From contig PTET01000001.1 of NCBI GenBank assembly GCA_004359435.1, positions 896,121-960,120 of the forward strand: a DNA stretch of 64,000 nt, written 5' to 3'. A model generated the notes under the pieces. It was not told where the DNA came from, did not search any database, and saw only the letters and a list, made by a program, of their open reading frames with translations. Position numbers and translations under genes: made by a program. Position 1 is the first letter of the stretch; the number at the start of each line of letters is the position of its first letter. Shown piece after piece: positions 1 through 9,549 of the stretch. The DNA is from Flavobacteriaceae bacterium. Its GTDB lineage: Bacteria; Bacteroidota; Bacteroidia; Flavobacteriales; Weeksellaceae.

Positions 1-36
1 TGCCATTACAAAGCAGAACAAAAACATTCTTAGATT

Positions 37-1783
37 ATGGCAAAAGGAAACATCAATGTATCGGTAGAGAATATTTTTCCACTTATCAAAAAATTCTTGT
101 ATTCTGACCACGAGATCTTTTTGAGAGAACTTATCTCCAACGCAACAGACGCTACCTTAAAGCTGAAACATTTAACCCAGATAGGAGAGTCTAAAGCCGA
201 GTATGGAAATCCTATTATCGAGGTTAAAGTAGACAAAGAAGCCAAAAAAATTCATATCATCGATCAAGGACTTGGGATGAGCCAACAGGAGGTTGAAAAG
301 TACATCAATCAAGTCGCCTTTTCTGGAGCAGAAGAATTTCTAGACAAATACAAAGATTCCGCCAAAGACAGTGGAATTATTGGACATTTCGGACTTGGAT
401 TCTACTCAGCCTTTATGGTGGCTGAAAAGGTAGAAAATTTTAAACAAATACAACAAATTCATGCCGGTTCCTATCAAATTTGGAACCCAAGAAGTCGATG
501 ATCCAGAGCATACACCACAGACCATCAAAGACGAAAAGGGAGAAGAAACCAAAGAGCCACAGAGAAAAATAACGGTAGATAAAATCGTAAACAATCCTTC
601 ACCTGCTTGGATTAAACAGCCTTCGGAACTTGAAGAAAAAGACTACATGGAATTTTACCGTGAGCTGTATCCTATGCAGTTTGATCAGCCGCTTTTTCAT
701 ATTCATCTCAATGTAGATTATCCATTTAACCTTACAGGAATTCTATTCTTTCCAAAACTAGGCAACAACCTAAACATCGAAAAAGACAAAATCCAATTGT
801 ATCAAAATCAGGTTTATGTAACCGATGAAGTAAAAGGAATTGTGCCAGAATTCTTAACGCTGCTCAAAGGAGTCATCGACTCTCCAGACATTCCGCTGAA
901 TGTCTCTAGAAGTTATCTTCAGGCCGATGGTGCGGTGAAAAAAATCTCCAAATACATTTCCAAAAAAGTGGCCGACAAAATGGCTTCTCTTTTAAAAGAT
1001 TCTCCAGAAGATTTCAAAGCCAAATGGAACGACATCAAAGTGGTGATAGAATACGGAATGATTTCTGACGATAAATTCTATGAAAAGTCCGATAAATTCT
1101 GTCTTTATCCAACTACCCAAGGAGAATATTTGCTTTGGGATGAGCTGACCGAAAAAATCAAAGACAACCAAACAGACAAAGACGGAAATCTAGTGGTTCT
1201 TTACACCAGCGATCCACTAGGACAAGACGCCTACATTCAGTCGGTGGAGGAAAAAGGGTATCAAGTCCTTCTTTTGGATTCTCCTCTTGTGCCACATCTT
1301 ATTCAAAAGTTAGAGTCTAGCAAAGAGAAAGTACAGTTTGCCAGAGTTGATGCAGACCACATCAACAACCTAATTAAAAAGGACGAAACTGTAATTTCTA
1401 AATTGGATCAAACCCAAAAAGATTCACTTAAAAAGATTATAGAAGAGGCCATTTCTGATTCCGCTTATAGTGTAACCTTGGAAGATTTAGATTCTACCCA
1501 AGCACCTTTTGCTATTACTCAGCCAGAGTTTATGCGAAGAATGAAAGACATGCAGCAAACCGGTGGCGGCGGAATGTTTGGTATGGGTGGTTTCCCAGAC
1601 ATGTACAATTTGGTGGTGAATGCCAACAGCGATTTTGTGGTAAACCTAGACCAAATCAAAGATTTAGAGCTGCAAAAGCAAAAGATTCTTCAAGGGTTTT
1701 CTCTGGCCAAACTGTCTCAAAATTTGCTCAAAGGAAAAGATCTAACCGATTTTGTTAGAAAGAATTTTGATTCTTTGGCCTAA
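37..1783 (+). pseudogene. htpG: Hsp90 chaperone HtpG, broken by an internal deletion with frameshift
   Basis: HtpG is the cytosolic bacterial Hsp90, an ATP-driven chaperone. The first frame (37 to about 433) carries the GHKL ATPase motifs SNATDA, DQGLGM and GHFGLGFYSAF. The second frame resumes at about 434 with ILNKYNKFMPVPIKFG and runs to the stop at 1783 through the middle and C-terminal domains. The two pieces are in different frames and together give about 580 residues, against roughly 630 in relatives (from memory). About 50 residues that normally follow the GHFGLGF segment, including the last ATP-contact region, are missing. A simple frameshift would not remove conserved sequence, so this is a deletion. 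Translated as it stands, the gene yields a 154-residue fragment. Identity is very secure. Confidence 0.93.
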
Positions 1784-1808
1784 AAAACATCTTTTTAGAT
1801 AACAAAAA

Positions 1809-1834
1809 ACTCCTTTGAAAAAAGGAGTTTTTTT
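1809..1834 (+). terminator. Rho-independent terminator after htpG
   Basis: An 8-bp perfect stem (ACTCCTTT / AAAGGAGT) with a GAAA loop is followed by a run of T. It lies 25 bp past the htpG stop. Confidence 0.85.
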
Positions 1835-1925
1835 GTTGGTAGAACTCTGATATTGAGTTTTATTGTAGGAAACAAAAAATTCCAAAAAAGTTGATGGTGT
1901 AATTTATTCAAGTATATTTATCAAA

Positions 1926-1953
1926 GATAATCTCCTTGACAATCAAGGATTAT
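1926..1953. promoter_or_regulatory. Imperfect palindrome upstream of the ABC gene
   Basis: The arms CCTTGA and TCAAGG flank CAA, and flanking AT bases (ATAATC / GATTAT) extend the symmetry. It ends about 22 bp before the ABC ATPase start. It lacks a T tract, so it is not an obvious terminator. It could be an operator or a leader hairpin. No regulator can be named from sequence alone. Confidence 0.3.
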
Positions 1954-1975
1954 TTACCAATAGAAACTACAATTT

Positions 1976-3121
1976 ATGGATAAATTTAATGCCAAATTAC
2001 AAGAAGTTCAATTGCACTTTCAGAGCAATGACCTAGATCTTGGATACAGAAAACTTTTAGACTGCGTTTTAGATACCAGTAAGTTAGATTTGTTCAAAAA
2101 GGTTGTCGAGCTTGAAAATTGGAAAGAAACCCAAGAAAACATAGATCCCTTGGAGCTAAAATCTGTTTACTTACAGCTTTTTGATTGGGTTAAGAATGAA
2201 AAAGTAGAATCACAAGATGGCACCAGTCTTATTTTGTCTGCCAAAAACATTTCTAAAAGTTACGGGAAGAACAAATTTGGGCTTTCTGATGTAAGCATAG
2301 AATTGCACAAAGGTCAAATTATTGGTCTTGTGGGGGAAAACGGAAATGGTAAAACTACTTTGCTTCGAATTCTCGCCAAAGAAATTCAGGCCGATTCTGG
2401 AGAAATTCAGGTGAACCTAAAGAAGAATTATTCTTCGACCTTTGATTTGAGAACCAAACTCACGTATGTTCCTCAAAGAACCCCAACTTGGTATGGATCT
2501 TTGTTAGATAACCTCAAGTTTTGTGCTTCCAATTATGGCATCAAAGGAGAAATGAATGAGTATTATGTGTATATGATGGTCATTCGATTTGGACTTTGGA
2601 AGTACAGATTTCTAAAATGGTCCGAACTTTCCTCTGGATATAAAATGAGATTTGAGCTTGCTAGAACTTTTTTAAGGGCTCCAGAAGTTTTGTTCTTGGA
2701 TGAACCTCTGGCCAATTTAGATGTGGTATCTCAGCAACTCATTTTGGAAGATTTAAAGAATCTAGCGGGAAGCATTTCTTCTCCTCTTGCCATTGTTTTA
2801 AGTTCTCAGCAGCTTTTTGAGGTGGAGAAAATTGCAGATTCGGTTTTGTTTCTTAAAAAAGGAAAACCTCAGTTCAATTCTGCCCAAATGGAAGGTGATA
2901 GCCATATTATTGAACTAGAAGTGGACGCCACCAAAATGTTGCTTGAAGAGGCCCTCTCAGATTTTGAGATAGAAAATATCCATTTCAATGGAGGTATGTT
3001 CACCCTAACTTTTAACAAGAGCCAATCCATTGAGGCGATTTTGCAAAAACTTATTTCCAAATCCATCAAAATCAAGTATTTCAGAGACATTTCTCAAAGT
3101 ACCAAACGATTGTTTCAATAA
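1976..3121 (+). CDS. ABC transporter ATP-binding protein with N-terminal helical extension
   Basis: This 381-residue protein has a single ABC ATPase domain at roughly residues 85-310. It shows Walker A GENGNGKTT, a signature region ELSSGYKMRFELAR (SSGYK in place of the usual SGGQ-type motif), Walker B VLFLDEP and an H-loop replaced by SSQQ. About 80 residues ahead of the domain are charged and probably helical. A 70-residue domain follows it. The downstream membrane gene starts 53 bp later on the same strand, so the two probably form one exporter or a membrane-remodelling complex. The substrate cannot be told. The degenerate signature and missing H-loop histidine suggest slow or altered hydrolysis, which is inference. 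Confidence 0.85.
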   Translation: MDKFNAKLQEVQLHFQSNDLDLGYRKLLDCVLDTSKLDLFKKVVELENWKETQENIDPLELKSVYLQLFDWVKNEKVESQDGTSLILSAKNISKSYGKNKFGLSDVSIELHKGQIIGLVGENGNGKTTLLRILAKEIQADSGEIQVNLKKNYSSTFDLRTKLTYVPQRTPTWYGSLLDNLKFCASNYGIKGEMNEYYVYMMVIRFGLWKYRFLKWSELSSGYKMRFELARTFLRAPEVLFLDEPLANLDVVSQQLILEDLKNLAGSISSPLAIVLSSQQLFEVEKIADSVLFLKKGKPQFNSAQMEGDSHIIELEVDATKMLLEEALSDFEIENIHFNGGMFTLTFNKSQSIEAILQKLISKSIKIKYFRDISQSTKRLFQ

Positions 3122-3174
3122 CATTTGCTTTCAAAACTCAAAGCTTCATACTTTCTAATCTACAACAATTCATT

Positions 3175-4989
3175 ATGAACAGATATAAAAAATTCACCCA
3201 ATACTTGGTCGAAAATCATCCCTTGCTTTGGCATAGCAAGCTTTTACAAATGCTAGTTCTGGGAATTGGTTTAAACCTTTTTTCTTTTTTGGCAGGATAT
3301 TCTTTAACCAATGTCGAACTTCTTAAGACTTATGATGGTCTAACAGATTTCATTAAAGAAACTGCTTTCGGATGGTTTTTGATGATACTTTTTGTGATTG
3401 CTTTTGCCCTTTGGGCTCTTTCTTATTTCAGAAACAATTCGATCAAAAACTTTTATCCAACAGATAATTTCTACATTATTAAGCTTTTTAGCCATATTTT
3501 CTTGATTGTTTTTGTCTTTGGACTTTCTTGGTCTTCCTTTACTTTGGGTGTTGAGGAAAAAACTAAGAATCTTTTTCCAAAACAGGAAGTGGAAAGGGAG
3601 ATTGATACGCTAAATCAAGCCTATCCGCTCTATGGTTTTAATTTGAGTTACGATTACGAAACGCCAAACCAGAATCAATATAGCCATGTTAATAGAGCAT
3701 ATCCAGACTTGTACCAAAAGGCTGAATCGTACGACGTTTTAAATGTGAATTACACTTTGTCTGATTCTCCCCAAGATGAAGCTGAAGCTATGTCAACAAT
3801 GGCTGTTGGCAAGCCAAACAACGGAATGGTTGTATCAGAAGAAGCTATGGGTGCAATTCCTGATGAAGAATTAACCTTGGCAGGAGCTCAGGCCAAGATT
3901 AACCAACACGGAGATTCCCTAACCTATTTGTATTCAAAAGATGGATTAAAAAAGCTTACCATCTCTGAGCTTGTAAAGGCAAGTGGTGGTTTTAAAATGT
4001 TTGACAATTCTGCTTATGTCTATTACAGGTCTCATGAAGACACCCTTAAGTGTAGCCGCAAAACGATTGTAGATGAAATTTACAACATCAATTTATTTGA
4101 GGATTTGCAAGACAATCATTTGCTTAATTATTCTGATCAGTTTATCGTTGAAGATTTTGAAGGTTTAACCCTAAAAGAGTACTCCAAAGATTTTGCGCCA
4201 GTATTGTATAAATGGGTAAGCCAGAATGATAAAACAGCCATGCTAGCTTCCATGGAGTCTGTGCAAAAACTGTTTTCTAAATATCAAATCAAAAACAAAT
4301 ACAAGCCAGAGGAATGTTATAACTATTGGCAAAAAAATAAATTTGTCTTTAATGGTCCTATCTATGATGTAATTATAGAAGACAACAATTATGATTCCAG
4401 TTATCCTATCCTTGGCTCTGCAATTTCTCAACTCAAAAGAATCTACGAGAATGTGAAGAAAGCTTATATAGGTGTGGCTTTTGAAGATGTTTTTGGTTTA
4501 TTCTTATTTTCGTTGTTTGCAGCTTTTGTTTTGGTTTTGTTTGAATTTGCCAATAGAACAAGGTTTTTAATTGCTGTACCAGTGGCTGGAGCGCTTATGA
4601 TTGCTTGCGGAGCATTCGGAGCATTGCTTTCGGGGATGTTTTTTGAAAATCAAAATTATTTGGACAATAAAGTTTTAGGCTTTATGATCAGTGGTCTGGT
4701 TTTTTCCATTCTCATTTTTTCTCTTACTGCCTATGGATTCTTTTCTTATAAACTCCCTAAGAAAGTATTTTCTGTGTTGTATTATATGTCTTACGCTATT
4801 TTTCCATTTTTCTTTCTTATTCTTTATGGAATGATAATAGAGATTACCCAATACGAAGCAATTGAATGTGGTCACCCAATAATCAAATCTCCCATAGAAT
4901 TTGAGACTTTTATTGCCTTAGGATTGGTTTTGATTTCCTATTTCTTTTTTACTTTTTCTGTGAAAAAGTATTTGAGTAGAGTTGAGTAA
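3175..4989 (+). CDS. Polytopic membrane protein, likely partner of the ABC ATPase
   Basis: The protein has 604 residues and no family I recognise. There are about three hydrophobic helices near the N-terminus (residues 25-45, 65-85, 103-124). A polar region of roughly 300 residues follows, then five further helices in the last 180 residues. This resembles ABC-2 type permeases that have a large extracytoplasmic domain between membrane blocks. It sits 53 bp downstream of an ABC ATPase and ends at a strong terminator, so the pair looks like a two-gene operon. The permease role is inferred from context and topology only. Confidence 0.7.
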   Translation: MNRYKKFTQYLVENHPLLWHSKLLQMLVLGIGLNLFSFLAGYSLTNVELLKTYDGLTDFIKETAFGWFLMILFVIAFALWALSYFRNNSIKNFYPTDNFYIIKLFSHIFLIVFVFGLSWSSFTLGVEEKTKNLFPKQEVEREIDTLNQAYPLYGFNLSYDYETPNQNQYSHVNRAYPDLYQKAESYDVLNVNYTLSDSPQDEAEAMSTMAVGKPNNGMVVSEEAMGAIPDEELTLAGAQAKINQHGDSLTYLYSKDGLKKLTISELVKASGGFKMFDNSAYVYYRSHEDTLKCSRKTIVDEIYNINLFEDLQDNHLLNYSDQFIVEDFEGLTLKEYSKDFAPVLYKWVSQNDKTAMLASMESVQKLFSKYQIKNKYKPEECYNYWQKNKFVFNGPIYDVIIEDNNYDSSYPILGSAISQLKRIYENVKKAYIGVAFEDVFGLFLFSLFAAFVLVLFEFANRTRFLIAVPVAGALMIACGAFGALLSGMFFENQNYLDNKVLGFMISGLVFSILIFSLTAYGFFSYKLPKKVFSVLYYMSYAIFPFFFLILYGMIIEITQYEAIECGHPIIKSPIEFETFIALGLVLISYFFFTFSVKKYLSRVE

Positions 4990-5010
4990 GAGATGATAAG
5001 ATATTATCAT

Positions 5011-5040
5011 AAAAAAACGCTCCAAATGGAGCGTTTTTTT
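5011..5040. terminator. Bidirectional terminator
   Basis: The stem ACGCTCC / GGAGCGT with an AAAT loop is flanked by A and T runs. It separates the converging membrane-protein gene (plus) and cytochrome c gene (minus) and can serve both. Confidence 0.85.
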
Positions 5041-5061
5041 ATGACTTAGAATAAGTATCAG

Positions 5062-5427
5062 TTATTTTGCTCGAAGCGTTTTTAGATATCCTATGAACTC
5101 ATTTAGGGCTTTTTCATCCATCTTTTGTTTTGGCATGGCACCTTTTCCCCAAGTTCCTTTGCTTCCGTTGGTGATTTTGTCTTTAAGGTATTCTACATTA
5201 GCTGCTTTGTTTAGGTCGTACTTCTTGGCAATTTCTGTAAAAGAAGGTCCAACCATTTTCTTGGTTTCGCTGTGACACATGGCACACTGAGAAGGGATTT
5301 TATAGCTTGTTTGCGCTATGGTTTGCCCTTTGGTAGGAGTTATCTCTTGGCTGTTACCGGTTGAAAGTTTAAAGCTGCAAAAAATTGTAGCGGCCAAAAG
5401 GAAAAGAGAGGTGTGTGTTTTTTTCAT
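5062..5427 (-). CDS. Periplasmic c-type cytochrome (class I, small)
   Basis: A 121-residue protein with an N-terminal signal peptide. It has one haem-binding motif, CAMCH, at about residues 48-52, followed by VGPSF and a C-terminal methionine in the GAMPKQKM region that is a likely axial ligand. The fold resembles cytochrome c551/c552. It is the last gene of a minus-strand set with a gluconate-dehydrogenase subunit-3-like protein and GMC oxidoreductase sequence. In Bacteroidota such a cytochrome is the expected electron acceptor of the membrane-bound or periplasmic sugar dehydrogenase. The electron-acceptor role is inferred from gene order. Confidence 0.88.
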   Translation of the reverse strand: MKKTHTSLFLLAATIFCSFKLSTGNSQEITPTKGQTIAQTSYKIPSQCAMCHSETKKMVGPSFTEIAKKYDLNKAANVEYLKDKITNGSKGTWGKGAMPKQKMDEKALNEFIGYLKTLRAK

Positions 5428-5477
5428 TTTACTTCGTTAAAATTTTGTTAAATACCTTTTGTTTTGAAATTTTCCCA

Positions 5478-6044
5478 TCATCCTGCCAAAGTTCTCAAGG
5501 CCAAACCGACCTTCATTTTTTCGTTGGGATCATAAGGAACATTTCCTTGGTACTCTCCTGGAGCGGGATCGAAGTCAAAATTGTCCATCACACCCTGCTC
5601 GCTGGATACGTACACAAAAGTAATAAGCAAATATAATGCCCGAATTTGTAAAGTGTTATTTTTTAGCAAAGTTTCTAAGATTTCTGCTTTTTTCTGTGGG
5701 GTTTCAGCTTTGGTGAAAGCAGTTCCGGTAATCATTTTAGAGCGTGTGTCTATCATGTTCACCATTTGTTTGATGATTCCTCTCACGGGCTTAGGAGCAA
5801 ATTCTTGAAGGATGTATTCCATCTGTCCAATAAGGTCTAAACCGTCCAATCCTTTGTAATCTTCCCTGGTTGGAATCATGGTTTCTGCGATTTGTTGAAT
5901 CACATTTTTTTGTTTCTCGTTGAAGATGTAGTTTTTGTCTACTTCTTCAAAGTTGATGTCTTCTAACTTTATGGCGTTCTCCGCACTTAGCATAGGGCTA
6001 ATCATTAGGAGCATCAAGCTTTTTATTGCGTCTCTTCTTTTCAT
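5478..6044 (-). CDS. Gluconate 2-dehydrogenase subunit 3-like protein
   Basis: A 188-residue protein with a twin-residue start (MKRRDAIKSL) and a hydrophobic stretch ending near AENA, which looks like a Tat or Sec-type export signal. The body (FNEKQKNVIQQIAETMIPT and DFDPAPGEYQG) matches the small subunit family that partners FAD-dependent GMC sugar dehydrogenases and helps export them. It lies 25 bp downstream of the GMC sequence and upstream of the cytochrome, which fits a three-component periplasmic dehydrogenase. Family assignment is from recognition, with no database search. Confidence 0.82.
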   Translation of the reverse strand: MKRRDAIKSLMLLMISPMLSAENAIKLEDINFEEVDKNYIFNEKQKNVIQQIAETMIPTREDYKGLDGLDLIGQMEYILQEFAPKPVRGIIKQMVNMIDTRSKMITGTAFTKAETPQKKAEILETLLKNNTLQIRALYLLITFVYVSSEQGVMDNFDFDPAPGEYQGNVPYDPNEKMKVGLALRTLAG

Positions 6045-6420
6045 GGTATATTTTTTTCTTTTGAGGATTCTACAAATTTCCTTTTTTCAGTTCTTCCACA
6101 GCATAGTTGGCTGCTCTGGCTGTAAAAGCCATATAGGTGAGCGAAGGGTTTTGGCACCCTGCTGAGACCATAAAAGAACCATCTGTTACAAACACGTTTT
6201 TGCAATCCCAAACTTGGTTGTGTTTGTTTAGGACCGATGTTTTGGGGTCATGTCCCATACGGGCTGTTCCCATCTCGTGAACGCCATCTCCAAAGGTATA
6301 GCCTGTGTCATTTACAAAAGCATCTTTGGCACCTATTTTGTCCATGATTATACGTCCTTCTTCGGTCATGTCTTTGCCCATTTTGAGTTCGTTTTCTTTG
6401 AGCTCAGCATCAATTTGAAT

Positions 6421-6825
6421 CAGAGGCATGCCGTATTTGTCTTTTTCGGTTCTATTTAGGGTGATTTTGTTTTCATAATAAGGCAAAATCTCGCCAAAAG
6501 CCATAAGCCCTATTTGCCAGTGGTGCAATTTCTTGAATTGCTCTGGATACTTGTCCCCAATGGGGAAGAAACTATCGTCCATTTTCGAAAGAACACTTAG
6601 AGCAGAAGCTTCTTTGTTGGTCACCATGGCGGCTGCTTTGGTGGCAAAACCTGTTGCAAAGGTAGTTCTGAACGTTCTTCCCTGAAATCCAAAGCCACGG
6701 ATATAGTCTTTTTCTTTTCCTTTTAGATTTTGATATCTAGGCAAATAAAGCATACTTGGTGTAAATCCTATGGTTTTTACATCTTCAAATCCTTCAATTC
6801 TACCGGTTGCCAAAATTCCCAAACG
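6421..6825 (-). repeat. Diverged direct repeat, copy B (GMC-B segment)
   Basis: This block encodes the run from ATGRIEGFEDVKTIGF to the second KYGMPLI. It is clearly homologous to 6835-7239 at both protein and DNA level, with many silent and conservative changes. The divergence points to two separate paralogous genes, not a recent tandem duplication. Boundaries are approximate. Confidence 0.75.
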
Positions 6826-6834
6826 GTGGTAAAT

Positions 6835-7239
6835 CAGAGGCATTCCGTATTTGTCTTTCTTGGCTCTATTTAGAGTGATTTTGTTTTCGTGATAAGGCAA
6901 AATCTCACCAAATGCCGAAAGACCAATTTGCCAGTGGTGCAATTTTTTGAATTGCTCTGGATATTTGTCTCCAATAGGGAAAAAGCTTTCGTCCATTTTG
7001 GAGAGTACTTTCAAAGGGGAAACCTCTTTGTTGATAACCATAGCAGCTGCTTTTGTTCCAAAAGCTGAAGCAAAGGTCGTTCTGAAATATTTCCCTTGGT
7101 AACCAAAACCTCTGAGGTAGTCTTTTTCTTTTCCGTGTAGATTCTGGAATCTTGGAACATAAACCTGTGCTGGTGTAAACCCGATGGATTTTACATCTTC
7201 ATACCCTTCAATTCTTCCAGTAGTTGTAATTCCCAGATT
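6835..7239 (-). repeat. Diverged direct repeat, copy A (GMC-A segment)
   Basis: This block encodes the run from TTGRIEGYEDVKSIGF to the first KYGMPLI and pairs with 6421-6825. Boundaries are approximate. Confidence 0.75.
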
Positions 7240-8516
7240 GTGGTCCATCAAATTGTGACCCAATTCTCCACTGGAGCTTCCAAGACCCTCTTGCCAAACA
7301 TCAAGGGCAGAATTCTGCAAAATTTGCGTGGAAGCTACTGTTGATGCGCACAAAAACACAATTTTGGAAGTAAAAACGATTTCTTCAAGGGTTTGGGTGT
7401 CAATTACTCTTACACCAGTGGCTTTTTTGCTGTTTTTGTCGTAAATGATTTCTTTCACCAAGCTGAAAGGACGGATGGTCAAATTCCCTGTATCCATTGC
7501 TGCTGGTAGGGTAGAGGATTGGGTGCTGAAATATCCACCAAAAGGACATCCGTTGATGCACATGTCTCTGTTCTGGCAAGCGCTACGGTTTTCTTTGTCC
7601 TCGGTCATGTTAGCCAAACGACTGTGTATCAAATGGCATTTTTCATCTGTGCCTTTTCTGAGTTTATCACTGAGATTTTTGACAAGAGGGTTAAAATCAA
7701 AAGGTTTTTGGAATTCTCCATCAGGCAGTTGAGGCAAATTTTCTTTGGTACCTGAAACGCCAATGAATTTTTCTACATAGCTGTACCAGGGAGCAATTTC
7801 ATTGTATCGAACAGGCCAATCTATGGCAATACCTTCTTTGGCATTGGCTTCAAAGTCCATTTCGCTCCATCTTAAACTCACTCTTCCCCATAGAATGCTT
7901 TTTCCTCCAAAAATGTCGGGTCTCACCCAGTGAAAGGGTTTTTTTTCTTCAATCGGGTTTTCTTTTTCGCTCAAGAAAAGATTGTAATTTCTTTCGGTCA
8001 TCTCCCCGTTAGTTCTAGGGCTTCGCTCTTGGATTTTTTTGGTAGACGTAGGCGCACCCGCTGGATATTCCCAAAAAGGTTTGTTGGATTCTTGGTTTTT
8101 GTCTAAAATATCACCTGTGGTTTGGTTGAAAACAATGATGTCTATTTTGCTCAAAAAATCATCGTTGAACACCGTAGGGTCTTCACTTAGGGTGTAAGAG
8201 AAACCATTTTTTTCTGCCAAGTTTTTGAAAAGATCTTTCCCCTGTGGAATAGAAGAGTGAACAAATCCTGCCGCGTAGCTAAAAATAAGAACATTCTTTT
8301 TTTGTCCGTTTGCAAAACCTACCAAAAATAGGGAAAGGAAAAAAATCGATTTTCGAAAAAACGAGAACATCTTCATTTGGGAAATTTTTAAGATTTTGTT
8401 AGAAGAACAAATAAACAAAAAAATAACCAATCTAGAGAGTTTCTTTATGGAAAATATTAGCTTTAATACTCCAAATTAAAATTAATTCTTATAAGATTTC
8501 TTGATAGCAGAAAGTG

Positions 8517-8524
8517 TATCTTTG
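8517..8524 (+). promoter_or_regulatory. Bacteroidota -7 box (TATCTTTG)
   Basis: TATCTTTG matches the TAnnTTTG consensus 18 bp upstream of the ATG at 8543. A TTG lies at 8501-8503, but its 13-bp spacing is shorter than usual, so the -33 half is doubtful. Confidence 0.5.
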
Positions 8525-8542
8525 AAAAGCAAAAGTGTAGAA

Positions 8543-8668
8543 ATGGAAAAGGAGAAAAAAAACTTATTAGAAAAGAATGTACTTATTCTTGGGGCTTCTG
8601 GCTTTATTGGAGAAAGTATATTAGAACATTTTTCTAGGCTTCCAAAGTACAGAATCTTCGCTTTGTAA
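8543..8668 (+). pseudogene. N-terminal remnant of an NAD-dependent epimerase/dehydratase-type gene
   Basis: An ATG opens 41 codons containing a Rossmann glycine motif, VLILGASGFIGESIL, and stops at TAA (8666-8668). Full members of this extended SDR family have about 300 residues, so only the first nucleotide-binding turn remains. It is preceded by a -7 promoter box, which argues that it was a real gene start. Nothing recognisable continues in any frame before the minus-strand glycosyltransferase at 9549-8782. The interval 8669-8781 holds no gene I can see. Confidence 0.6.
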
Positions 8669-8781
8669 GGGAAAGATTAATGAATTTAATACATTAAAAA
8701 TACTAACTATTAATTTTTTTGTAAGACAACATTCTAGATGATTTCTTCACTAGAAATCGTTATTTAATTCAACAAAAATAA

Positions 8782-9549
8782 TTATATTTTGTTCATCTTC
8801 GTTAATTCCTCTATGTAGGCCTTGTTTAATAAATCACCTTGTTCATTTATTCTCCAAGAACTTGATTTTGTTACCAAACTCATATAAAATTTTTGTTCAT
8901 CTGTCAGATCCATATGATTAATGTACCAACCACCGTGAATAGCTTGGTATGGATAACTTGTCCTAATTCCAGAACAAAACAAATCATTTCTTTTATAAAG
9001 AGGCCTATATAGTGCAAATGTAGTGTCTATACCAGCAAGAAAATGATTTTCAATTTTACTTTCCCAAAATTGAGATTCCCATTTTAGTACTATTTCTCTA
9101 TTTTTGTTTGTTTCTGGAATGGTATCTAGTTGTAAACTAAAACCAACTTTGGTAACATTTCTGTGCTTCTTCAAAAGATTTAGGAAAATTTCCATAAAGT
9201 TATCCGGACAATTTTGCACAGGTACTATGTCAGGGTCTGTGATAACATAATATCCAAAACGATACTTATTAAATATTTTTCGGTTGTCCCAAAATGCTGT
9301 ATGTCCTAAATTTTCACCTAAATTGACAATTTTGACCTTTTGTTTAATGCTTTTAAAGAAATTTAAAAGGGGAGGGTACGTTGAGTTATTGTCTAAAATA
9401 ACTATATTATAGTAACCATTGTTCCATAAAAATTCTAATAATTTTTCTAAATAATACAATTGATTAAAACTAACAATTATTATTGGTATAGTTTTAGGGT
9501 ACTTTTCTTGGTATTTGCTTATGAAATAGCTTATTAATTTTTTTATCAT
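8782..9549 (-). CDS. Glycosyltransferase family 2-like protein
   Basis: A 255-residue protein with a GT-A style beginning, IPIIIVSFNQLYYLEKLLEF, then VILDNNSTYPPLL and a DPD motif (VITDPDIVP) that can play the DxD metal and nucleotide-sugar role. It lacks a signal peptide and is presumably cytoplasmic, acting in surface polysaccharide or glycan assembly. Its start overlaps the 3' end of the next upstream gene by 4 bp (ATGA), so the two are translationally coupled. Sugar specificity cannot be read from sequence. Confidence 0.8.
   Translation of the reverse strand: MIKKLISYFISKYQEKYPKTIPIIIVSFNQLYYLEKLLEFLWNNGYYNIVILDNNSTYPPLLNFFKSIKQKVKIVNLGENLGHTAFWDNRKIFNKYRFGYYVITDPDIVPVQNCPDNFMEIFLNLLKKHRNVTKVGFSLQLDTIPETNKNREIVLKWESQFWESKIENHFLAGIDTTFALYRPLYKRNDLFCSGIRTSYPYQAIHGGWYINHMDLTDEQKFYMSLVTKSSSWRINEQGDLLNKAYIEELTKMNKI

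Larger units (their letters stand above)
6070..8376 (-). pseudogene. Chimeric ORF: ThuA N-terminus fused to two partial GMC oxidoreductases
   Basis: This open frame of 768 codons joins three pieces. Residues 1-95 are a signal peptide plus the start of a ThuA-like (trehalose utilisation) domain, NVLIFSYAAGFVHSS. From about 96 (near 8090) it becomes a GMC oxidoreductase that lacks the FAD-binding GxGxxG N-terminus but keeps GGKSILWGR and the cysteine-rich CQNRDMCINGCPFGG. At about residue 516 (near 6826) it jumps from the first GMC, after YGMPLI, back to an earlier position of a second, similar GMC. It then ends with HEMGTARMG and AGCQNPSLTYM, the normal C-terminus. A segment of about 130 residues is therefore present twice. 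Without an FAD fold the product cannot be an active oxidoreductase. It probably represents thuA plus two tandem GMC genes collapsed by deletions. The longer in-frame start at 8430 is less likely because it precedes the signal peptide. Confidence 0.85.

Noticed and set aside
400-510. Programmed ribosomal frameshift in htpG
   Set aside because: The overlap of the two frames does not encode the roughly 50 conserved residues that are missing, so shifting frames cannot restore the protein.
6070-8430. A genuine new multidomain ThuA-GMC enzyme
   Set aside because: The FAD-binding N-terminus is absent and one GMC segment occurs twice from two diverged paralogues, so the frame is a collapse product, not a working design.
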